From: Chitinophagaceae bacterium
Lineage (GTDB): Bacteria > Bacteroidota > Bacteroidia > Chitinophagales > Chitinophagaceae
Direction: 5' to 3'
Assembly: GCA_023251335.1 (NCBI GenBank)
Contig: JAHEZA010000025.1
Location: forward strand, 1-12,573
Length of the DNA stretch: 12,573 nt
A model generated the notes under the pieces. It was not told the DNA's origin. It ran no database searches and was given only the letters and a program-made list of their open reading frames with translations. The position numbers and the translations under genes were made by a program. Positions 1 to 6,074 of this stretch are shown piece by piece. Position 1 is the first letter of the stretch. Every line of letters starts with the position of its first letter.

Positions 1-7
1 AATTCGC

Positions 8-22
8 ATTATTTGTTGGTTT
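8..22 (+). promoter_or_regulatory. Shared upstream motif attatttgttggttt (copy 1)
   Basis: This 15-base string lies 52 bases before the P1 start codon. It recurs exactly at 8505-8519, and with one mismatch at 8599-8613, upstream of permease P4. That two permease genes share it suggests a promoter or regulator site, or a short dispersed repeat. It does not match the Bacteroidota -7 consensus TAnnTTTG with correct spacing, so its role is unproven. Confidence 0.3.
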
Positions 23-23
23 G

Positions 24-39
24 CTTGCCGGTAGGCAGG
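24..39. repeat. Short GC-rich palindrome upstream of P1
   Basis: CTTGCC and GGCAGG can pair as a six-base stem (one T-G wobble) around the loop GGTA. It stands out as GC-rich in AT-rich surroundings. It resembles the CCTGCCGGCAGG-type palindromes common between genes in Bacteroidota; that is from memory, not from a search. It lies in frame with P1, so it could be mistranslated as LAGRQV if the start codon were placed too far upstream. Confidence 0.4.
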
Positions 40-74
40 TTTACTATATAACGTTATCTATAAACGAAAACAAA

Positions 75-2465
75 ATGTTCAAAAATTATTTTAGAACCGC
101 ATGGCGGAATCTGGTTAAGAATAAAACATTTTCGTTCATTAATATTGCGGGACTTGGCCTTAGTCTTGCGGCCATCTGGCTTATTGCGCTTTTTATTGCG
201 CAGGAACTTAGTTACGACTGCTATAATAAAAATGCAGATCGCATTTATCGGCTTATATCGCATGGAAGCTGGGATACAGAGCAATTTGATGATGCAGAAA
301 CTTCCGCTCTTGCAGCTAAAGCGCTGAGAGATGAATATCCTGAAATAGAACAAACCGTTCGCATTGACGCGGAAGGCGGAGGTATTATCAGTTATAATGA
401 AAAGCGGTTCAAAGAGGATGCGGTTCTTTTTACTGATCCCACTTTTTTCAAGGTCTTTACTTTCCATTTTATTGCCGGCGATCCTGTAAATGCCCTGGCA
501 AAACCAGGCTCTGTGGTAATCGCTAAAACACTCTGTGATAAACTGTTTGCCAATCCACAGGCGGCTATCAATAAAACCATTTATTTTGATAATAATTCAC
601 CTAATCAAATTAGTGGAGTTATCGACGATGTACCGGAAAATTCTCATTTTACTTTTCAGGCGTTGCGTGCCATGCCGGCAGATTATGGCGGCAATTGGGG
701 GAATTTCAATATTTACACTTATGTGCTTCTGAATAAAAATGCGGATGTAAAACAGCTTCGTTCAAAGATGCCGGCTTTTGTAAAAAAGTATTTTACGGCG
801 AACGGTTTAGATATAAAATATTCTGTGGAATTTCAGCCATTAACTTCCATTCATTTGCATTCTCATTTAAGTTATGAATTAGGGCAGAACCGTAATATCA
901 ATTATTTATACGTGCTTGGCATTGTGGGTTTACTTATTCTGCTCATTGCTTTTATCAACTACATCAACATCACTACTGCAAGAGCCTCAGTTCGCCTTCG
1001 TGAAGTTGCAGTAAGAAAAATCATCGGGTCCAACCGTAAAAACCTGGTTTCTTTATTTCTTAGTGAATCTATTTTGGTGATACTTATTGCAGCGGCTTTA
1101 AGTGTCTTTCTCATTATACTGTTAATGCCTTTATTCAACGAACTTACCGGTAAGCATTTGTCACCCTGGTATTTTGGAGGAGTTAATAGTCTGGCTTGCT
1201 TGCTTATTTTCTCTATAACCGGAGGCCTTATCGGGGGATTGTATCCTGCTTTATTTCTATCCCGTTTTAAAACTATTCCTGCATTAAAAAACCAGGTGGG
1301 TAACCTCGGTTCGCAAATATTATTTCGTAAGTCGCTGGTAGTTTTTCAGTTTACTGTTACAGTAATTATGATAACCGCTTCAATAATTATCTACAACCAG
1401 CTCAGATTTGTATCCCAAAAAGACCTTGGATTTAATAAAAAGCAGGTGCTTACGTTTCACCTTGATTCGCGATCGTTGAGGAAAAAGTTTGCTGCCCTTC
1501 GTTCTGACTTATTGCAGAATCCACAAGTACAAGCTGTTGCTTCAGCAGGAAATCCGATTGGAAATAATAATATCGGTATGATGGATTATGGTGTTGAAAA
1601 AAATGGAGTACTTGATCCGCATAGCAATTTAGCTTATGCGTTGACGATTGATGAAAATTTTATTCCAGCTATGCAGATAAAAATAATGGAAGGACGAAAC
1701 TTTTTGGAAAACATGCGTTCAGACAGCGGTAGTGTAATAGTGAATGAAGCATTTCTGAAAAAGCAAGGATGGACCAGCGCAATAGGCAAACGCATTCAAA
1801 CAGGGTTAGATTCTGCAGGCACTATATTATATTCAAATATTGTTGGCGTGATTCGTGATTTTCATATTTACTCACTGCAACATAAGATAGAACCTATGAT
1901 CATGCAAATGCCGCATTCCGCAAATGACATGGATAATGTATATGTGCGTTTAAGGGCTTATCATATCTCACAAACGTTGCAATTCCTGCAGCAAACTTTC
2001 AGAAAATTTGACCATGAGTCGCCTTTTGAATATCATTTTTTAGATAAGAATTTTGCTGCGCAATATGCTGCAGAAGAAAAGCAGGGCGAAGTGCTGCTTT
2101 CCTTTACCATTCTTACCATTTGCATTGCATGCCTTGGTTTGTTTGGCCTTATTACTTTTACCACCAGGCAGCGAGTGAAGGAAATTGGAATAAGAAAAGT
2201 GCTGGGTGCAACTGTGAGCAATCTTGTAAGCATGCTCACCACAGGTTTATTGAAGCTTGTTGTATTATCAATGCTTATTGCGATACCGATAAGCTGGATC
2301 ATTATGAATAAATGGCTACAGGATTTTGCATATAGAATAAATATAAGCTGGTGGGTGTTTTTCGTGTCAGGTCTTATTGCGATTTTGATTGCATTGATGA
2401 CAGTGAGCTTCCAGGCGATAAAAGCAGCGATAGCAAATCCGGTGGAGAGTTTGAGAAGTGAATGA
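75..2465 (+). CDS. FtsX/MacB-type ABC transporter permease, duplicated form (P1)
   Basis: Inner-membrane permease of the MacB/LolC (type VII ABC, mechanotransmission) superfamily, 796 residues. The start at 75 gives MFKNYFRTAWRNL, the N-terminus shared by the other permeases here; an in-frame ATG at 21 would add 18 residues encoded partly by an intergenic palindrome. Hydrophobic segments fall at about 20-43, 277-300, 325-353, 368-395, 421-441, 674-697, 722-745 and 757-780. Periplasmic MacB-PCD-like domains lie at about 44-275 and 442-672. The cytoplasmic coupling loops are REVAVRKIIGS (309-319) and KEIGIRKVLGA (702-712); the first departs from the family pattern at the usual glycine (alanine here). 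The tail is NPVESLRSE. There is no ATP-binding domain, so a separate ATPase is needed. The substrate is unknown. It is the first gene of the array and its 3' end is nearly the same DNA as that of P2. The family call is secure; a specific role is not. Confidence 0.93.
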   Translation: MFKNYFRTAWRNLVKNKTFSFINIAGLGLSLAAIWLIALFIAQELSYDCYNKNADRIYRLISHGSWDTEQFDDAETSALAAKALRDEYPEIEQTVRIDAEGGGIISYNEKRFKEDAVLFTDPTFFKVFTFHFIAGDPVNALAKPGSVVIAKTLCDKLFANPQAAINKTIYFDNNSPNQISGVIDDVPENSHFTFQALRAMPADYGGNWGNFNIYTYVLLNKNADVKQLRSKMPAFVKKYFTANGLDIKYSVEFQPLTSIHLHSHLSYELGQNRNINYLYVLGIVGLLILLIAFINYINITTARASVRLREVAVRKIIGSNRKNLVSLFLSESILVILIAAALSVFLIILLMPLFNELTGKHLSPWYFGGVNSLACLLIFSITGGLIGGLYPALFLSRFKTIPALKNQVGNLGSQILFRKSLVVFQFTVTVIMITASIIIYNQLRFVSQKDLGFNKKQVLTFHLDSRSLRKKFAALRSDLLQNPQVQAVASAGNPIGNNNIGMMDYGVEKNGVLDPHSNLAYALTIDENFIPAMQIKIMEGRNFLENMRSDSGSVIVNEAFLKKQGWTSAIGKRIQTGLDSAGTILYSNIVGVIRDFHIYSLQHKIEPMIMQMPHSANDMDNVYVRLRAYHISQTLQFLQQTFRKFDHESPFEYHFLDKNFAAQYAAEEKQGEVLLSFTILTICIACLGLFGLITFTTRQRVKEIGIRKVLGATVSNLVSMLTTGLLKLVVLSMLIAIPISWIIMNKWLQDFAYRINISWWVFFVSGLIAILIALMTVSFQAIKAAIANPVESLRSE

Positions 2466-2471
2466 AGAGCA

Positions 2472-2558
2472 TCTGAACCATGATTAATTAGATTTACGGA
2501 TTAACATGATTCAGAAACAATCATAAAATCATTTAATCATAAAAATCATAGTTCAGAC
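2472..2558. repeat. Long palindromic intergenic repeat, copy A
   Basis: The outer arms tctgaaccatgatt (2472-2485) and aatcatagttcaga (2544-2557) pair at 13 of 14 positions. An inner hairpin is formed by atgatt (2506-2511) and aatcat (2519-2524) around a 7-base loop. The hexamer ATGATT or its complement recurs several times, allowing more than one pairing register. With its flanking base and the following ATG it matches copy B (5986-6077) at 83 of 92 positions without gaps. It fills the space between the P1 stop and the start of a permease remnant. It resembles REP-type palindromes of Bacteroidota genomes. It could act as a terminator or RNA-stabilising hairpin after P1. Confidence 0.75.
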
Positions 2559-2559
2559 A

Positions 2560-2662
2560 ATGTTTAAAAATTATTTCAAAACCGCCTGGCGCAAACTAAG
2601 GGTATAACAAGCTTTTTACAAAATTCGGGCAATTTGTTGATCCACTGTTGAGAAGTAATTAA
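2560..2662 (+). pseudogene. Degenerate remnant of another permease gene
   Basis: The ATG at 2560 opens a reading of 15 codons, MFKNYFKTAWRKLRV, then TAA at 2605. The first 13 residues are the N-terminal signature of the permeases in this window, and the DNA 2560-2578 is identical to the start of P2. Skipping one G near 2600-2602 continues the reading as RYNKLFTKFG, which fits the usual next part of such permeases. It then reaches DPLLRSN and a stop at 2660-2662, which may be a worn version of the NPVESLRSE tail (ttgagaagt at 2648-2656 also occurs in P1 and P2). The likely history is a full permease reduced by a large internal deletion plus a one-base frameshift. The head is convincing; the tail match is short and tentative. 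Confidence 0.6.
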
Positions 2663-2666
2663 TGAA

Positions 2667-2696
2667 TTGTAAAACGCAGCAATAATCATAAATTTA
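2667..2696 (+). promoter_or_regulatory. Candidate Bacteroidota promoter for the DUF2807 gene
   Basis: TTG at 2667-2669 is followed after 19 bases by TAAATTTA at 2689-2696, which matches seven of eight positions of the Bacteroidota TTG-N17-23-TAnnTTTG consensus. Transcription would begin near 2703 and leave a leader of about 58 bases. The surroundings are AT-rich, so chance matches are likely. No ribosome-binding sequence is visible before the ATG at 2761, which is usual for this phylum. Confidence 0.25.
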
Positions 2697-2760
2697 TTAA
2701 ATCAACCACGGAAATAAACGGTGGAAACAAAAACAATCAATAACCATTAAAAAACAAACC

Positions 2761-3510
2761 ATGAATCAATCAAAACTAAAATACCTTCTTTCCGTACTCA
2801 GCATTTGTCTCGCGCAGGTATCATTTGGCCAAACCACAATCAACGTGAAGCCATTTACCAAAGTGATCATCAGCCCTAATATCGAGGTTACTTTTATTGA
2901 AGGAAATGAAGAAAGTGTGACTATTGAACATAGCGCGGTAAGTAAAGATTCACTGCACATTGAAGTGAATGACAACACACTTCGCATTTACCTGGAAGGG
3001 CAGAAAGATTTTCCAAAAAATGAAACAACGCATGACGATGGGTATAAACATAAGGAAGCTGTTTATAAAGGCACCGTAGTTACTGCAACGGTAACTTATA
3101 AAACATTGAATGACCTTTCTATCCGCGGTGAAGAAACGCAGGTTTGTAAAGGCACACTCAACGGCAAAAATTTCAAAATAAAAATCTATGGCGAGAGCCA
3201 GGTTATTTTCGACGAAGTCAACTTCAGCCAGCTACAGGCTACTATGTATGGCGAAAGCACATTGAAGATAAAATCCGGAACCATCAAAGATCAACGATAT
3301 ATCGCGTACGGGGAAAATAATGTAGATGCTTTTGCTATCACCAATAAAACGACAAGGATAACCGCATACGGAGAATCTAATTTTCAAATCAACGCTTCTG
3401 AGACTATCAAAATGACCGCCTTTGGCGATGCCAAATTAGAATTCAAAGGAAGCGCGCAAGTAAATAAAGGGCTCACTATAGGCGATGTTCAAATTACAAA
3501 AGTGGATTAA
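2761..3510 (+). CDS. Exported beta-repeat protein, DUF2807 (GIN domain) family-like
   Basis: A 249-residue secreted protein of unknown function. Residues 1-23 form a Sec signal peptide: lysines at 5 and 7, a hydrophobic core, and likely cleavage after SFG. Cys16 is preceded by LSI, a poor lipobox, so a lipoprotein is unlikely. The mature part opens with NVKPFTKVIISPNIEVTFIE and continues as alternating beta strands, as in DUF2807 'auto-transporter adhesin head' proteins. The second half repeats about every 20 residues: RGEE (122), YGES (143), YGES (163), YGEN (183), YGES (203), FGDA (221), IGDV (240). This is consistent with successive turns of a beta-helix. It should sit in the periplasm or at the outer membrane. 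It is the only non-permease gene in the window, 82 bases upstream of P2, and may be co-transcribed with it. A functional link to the permeases is only inferred. Confidence 0.8.
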   Translation: MNQSKLKYLLSVLSICLAQVSFGQTTINVKPFTKVIISPNIEVTFIEGNEESVTIEHSAVSKDSLHIEVNDNTLRIYLEGQKDFPKNETTHDDGYKHKEAVYKGTVVTATVTYKTLNDLSIRGEETQVCKGTLNGKNFKIKIYGESQVIFDEVNFSQLQATMYGESTLKIKSGTIKDQRYIAYGENNVDAFAITNKTTRITAYGESNFQINASETIKMTAFGDAKLEFKGSAQVNKGLTIGDVQITKVD

Positions 3511-3536
3511 ATTGACGTGAATGGTGAATCGTCAAT
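3511..3536. repeat. Small inverted repeat after the DUF2807 gene
   Basis: attgacg (3511-3517) and cgtcaat (3530-3536) form a perfect seven-base stem with a 12-base loop, starting directly after the stop codon. The stem is AT-rich and no T-run follows, so it is a weak candidate for a terminator or RNA 3'-end structure. Confidence 0.3.
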
Positions 3537-3548
3537 TGTCAATAAAAT

Positions 3549-3578
3549 AATAAATCAGACATCAATAAATCAGACATC
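3549..3578 (+). repeat. Perfect 15-base tandem repeat before P2
   Basis: aataaatcagacatc occurs twice back to back (3549-3563 and 3564-3578), ending 14 bases before the P2 start codon. It may be replication slippage or a pair of binding sites. It lies within the leader of P2, where copy number could affect initiation. Confidence 0.7.
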
Positions 3579-3592
3579 AGAAATTAAAAATT

Positions 3593-5980
3593 ATGTTTAA
3601 AAATTATTTCAGGATCGCCTGGCGCAATCTTATTAAAAGCAAGTTTTATTCTCTTATAAATATTCTTGGGCTTGCAACAGGAATGGCCGTTGCCATGTTA
3701 ATCGCCTTTTGGATATACGATGAAGTTACCTACAATGACTATCATAAAAACCACGCTCAGCTTGCCCAGGTAATGACAACGTTTATTGACAATGATGGCA
3801 AAATGGAAACAGGACAGGCTGTTTGCATGCCGATTGGCACCGAATTGCGCAGTAAATACGGAAGTGATTTTAAAAATGTGGCAATGGCTTCATGGAACTT
3901 TAATCATGTGCTGGCCGTAGGCGATAAAAAAATTACCGAAAATGGCATGTGGGTTGAATCTAATTTCCCTTCTATGTTTTCACTAAAAATGGTAAAGGGA
4001 AATATAACCGCACTGACCGATCCATCTTCAGTTTTATTAAGTGAATCATTGGCAAAAACTTTATTCGGCAACGCAGACGCTATGAATAAAATGGTAAAGT
4101 TTGATAATAAAGAAAGTTACAAAGTAGCCGGTGTTTATCAGGATCTTCCACACAATACCACCTTATACGAAACCAAATTATTATTGCCATGGCAAAAATA
4201 CATTACCACAGAAAAATGGCTTAAGGATGCAGCCACACAATGGAACAATCATTCGTGGCAGGCTTATGTGCAGGTTGCCGATAACATAGATATGAGCAAA
4301 GAAACAGAAAAGATAAAAAATGTGGTGATGACGCATAAAGTGGCCGCAACGGATGGAAAGGAACAGGCCGTATTATTTCCTATGAATAAATGGCGATTGT
4401 ATAGCGATTTCAAGAATGGTAAGGCCACTGGTGGCCGCATACAATTTATTTGGCTGTTTTCTATTATCGGTGTGTTTGTATTGCTGCTTGCCTGTATCAA
4501 TTTTATGAATCTTTCCACAGCACGAAGCGAAAAAAGAGCAAAAGAAGTAGGCATCCGAAAAACAGTGGGTTCCGTTCGCAGCCAATTGATCGGGCAGTTT
4601 TTGAGCGAGTCTGTTTTAGTGGCATTTGTGTCGTTCATATTTGCGATATTACTCGTGGCATTATTAATGCCATTATTTAATAAGCTTGCCGACAAAAGTA
4701 TTGCGTTGCCCTGGGGCAACCCGGTTTTCTGGTTGGTGGCCTTGGCATTCACTGTTATTACAGGAATCGTTTCAGGCAGTTATCCGGCGTTTTATCTTTC
4801 CAAATTTGATCCGATAAAAGTATTGAAAGGAACTTTTCGTGTTGGCAGGTTTGCATCGTTGCCCCGAAAGATTTTGGTAGTGATACAATTTACTTTTTCT
4901 ATTGCATTAATCATAGGAACCATCATCGTTTTCAGGCAAATTCAATTTGCTAAAAACAGGCCGGTGAATTACAAAACGGAGGGCCTTATTACAATCAGCA
5001 TGTCAACTCCGGATTTGTATGGACATTATAATGCGCTCAGAAGCGACCTGCTTGAAACCGGGGTGGTAGATAATATGGCTGAATCCTCAAGTCCGACTAC
5101 CAATGTTTATTCAAACCAGATTGGCTTTAACTGGCAGGGCAAAGATCCCAACACCTTACCGGTTTTTGGTACCATTTGGGTAACCCTTGATTTTGGTAAA
5201 ACCATCGGATGGAAAATAAAAGAAGGCCGGGATTTCTCCAAAGATTTTGCAACCGATAGCTCAGCAATGATATTAAACGAATCTGCCGTAAAACAAGTTG
5301 GCATGAAACAGGATATTATCGGGCAAATTATCGATTTCAATGATAGAAAATATACAGTCATCGGAGTGATAAAAGATATGATTATGGAGTCACCTTATGA
5401 ACCCGTTGAGCCAACTGTTTTTATGTTTGACCCCGAAAATGTCGGTATTGTTACTGTCGCAATCAAGCAAGGCATTCCTGTTCGCGCGGCATTAAGTAAA
5501 ATAGAAGCCATTTTTAAAAAATATAATCCCGGCGCGCCTTTCAGTTACACTTTTAATGATGAAGACTATGCCAAAAAATTTGCCGACGAACAACGTGTTG
5601 GTAACCTGGCAACCTTTTTTACCATTCTTGCTATTTTCATTTCATGTCTTGGATTGTTTGGATTGGCATCTTTCGTTGCGGAGCAACGAAAAAAAGAAAT
5701 CGGGGTTCGCAAAGTACTGGGTGCATCGGTATTTAATCTCTGGAGAATGTTGTCAAAAGAATTCGCGCTGCTCGTGATTATTTCCTGCCTCATTGCTATT
5801 CCGCTGGCATGGTATTATTTAAACAACTGGTTGCAACAATATGATTACAGAACAACAATATCATTCTGGGTTTTTATATTTTCAGGATTAGGCGCTTTGG
5901 CAATAACACTGATAACCGTGAGTTTCCAGGCGATAAAAGCAGCGTTGGCAAACCCGGTGGAAAGTTTGAGAAGTGAGTAA
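3593..5980 (+). CDS. FtsX/MacB-type ABC transporter permease, duplicated form (P2)
   Basis: A 795-residue inner-membrane permease starting MFKNYFRIAWRNL. Hydrophobic segments lie at about 20-43, 285-308, 336-361, 376-402, 427-448, 673-696, 722-745 and 757-781, separating periplasmic domains at about 44-280 and 450-670. The stretch ACINFMNLSTARSEKRAKEV (300-319) leads into the first coupling loop KEVGIRKTVGS (317-327); the second is KEIGVRKVLGA (701-711). It ends NPVESLRSE. Shared blocks, such as RLYSDFKNGKATGGRI ahead of TM2, make P5 its closest relative in the window. It follows the DUF2807 gene by 82 bases, and its stop is separated from P3 only by a palindromic repeat, so P2 and P3 may be transcribed together with the hairpin between them. 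The ATPase partner is not encoded here. The substrate is unknown. Confidence 0.94.
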   Translation: MFKNYFRIAWRNLIKSKFYSLINILGLATGMAVAMLIAFWIYDEVTYNDYHKNHAQLAQVMTTFIDNDGKMETGQAVCMPIGTELRSKYGSDFKNVAMASWNFNHVLAVGDKKITENGMWVESNFPSMFSLKMVKGNITALTDPSSVLLSESLAKTLFGNADAMNKMVKFDNKESYKVAGVYQDLPHNTTLYETKLLLPWQKYITTEKWLKDAATQWNNHSWQAYVQVADNIDMSKETEKIKNVVMTHKVAATDGKEQAVLFPMNKWRLYSDFKNGKATGGRIQFIWLFSIIGVFVLLLACINFMNLSTARSEKRAKEVGIRKTVGSVRSQLIGQFLSESVLVAFVSFIFAILLVALLMPLFNKLADKSIALPWGNPVFWLVALAFTVITGIVSGSYPAFYLSKFDPIKVLKGTFRVGRFASLPRKILVVIQFTFSIALIIGTIIVFRQIQFAKNRPVNYKTEGLITISMSTPDLYGHYNALRSDLLETGVVDNMAESSSPTTNVYSNQIGFNWQGKDPNTLPVFGTIWVTLDFGKTIGWKIKEGRDFSKDFATDSSAMILNESAVKQVGMKQDIIGQIIDFNDRKYTVIGVIKDMIMESPYEPVEPTVFMFDPENVGIVTVAIKQGIPVRAALSKIEAIFKKYNPGAPFSYTFNDEDYAKKFADEQRVGNLATFFTILAIFISCLGLFGLASFVAEQRKKEIGVRKVLGASVFNLWRMLSKEFALLVIISCLIAIPLAWYYLNNWLQQYDYRTTISFWVFIFSGLGALAITLITVSFQAIKAALANPVESLRSE

Positions 5981-5985
5981 AAAAA

Positions 5986-6073
5986 GTCTGAACCATGATT
6001 AATCGGATTTACAGATTAACATGATTCAGGAAAAATCAATAAATCATTTAATCAAAAAAATCATAGTTCAGAC
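5986..6073. repeat. Long palindromic intergenic repeat, copy B
   Basis: gtctgaaccatgatt (5986-6000) and aatcatagttcagac (6059-6073) pair at 14 of 15 positions and enclose several ATGATT/AATCA motifs. The element fills almost the whole 94-base gap between the P2 stop and the P3 start; the right arm ends one base before the ATG. Any leader, promoter or initiation signal specific to P3 must therefore lie in the hairpin or inside P2. As RNA it could limit read-through from P2 or hide the P3 start. It matches copy A (2471-2562) at 83 of 92 positions when the ATG is included. Confidence 0.78.
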
Positions 6074-6074
6074 A

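Noticed and set aside
21..74. Upstream in-frame start for P1 adding 18 residues
   Set aside because: The added residues come from a GC-rich intergenic palindrome and do not resemble the shared MFKNYF N-terminus, which begins at 75.
54..467. Minus-strand reading of 137 codons opposite P1, and similar antisense readings opposite the other genes
   Set aside because: They lie wholly opposite strongly supported permease genes, and their translations show no recognisable domain.
2706..2724. ccac/gtgg hairpin in the leader of the DUF2807 gene as a riboswitch
   Set aside because: Only four base pairs with an 11-base loop and no other conserved structure.
2761..2829. Lipoprotein signal in the DUF2807-like protein
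   Set aside because: The only cysteine in the signal region (residue 16) follows LSI, lacking the small residue required just before the cysteine.
3549..3578. CRISPR-like repeat
   Set aside because: The two units abut with no spacer and no cas genes are present.
6021..6074. Upstream in-frame start for P3 adding 18 residues
   Set aside because: It would translate the right half of the palindromic repeat; the shared N-terminal signature starts at 6075.
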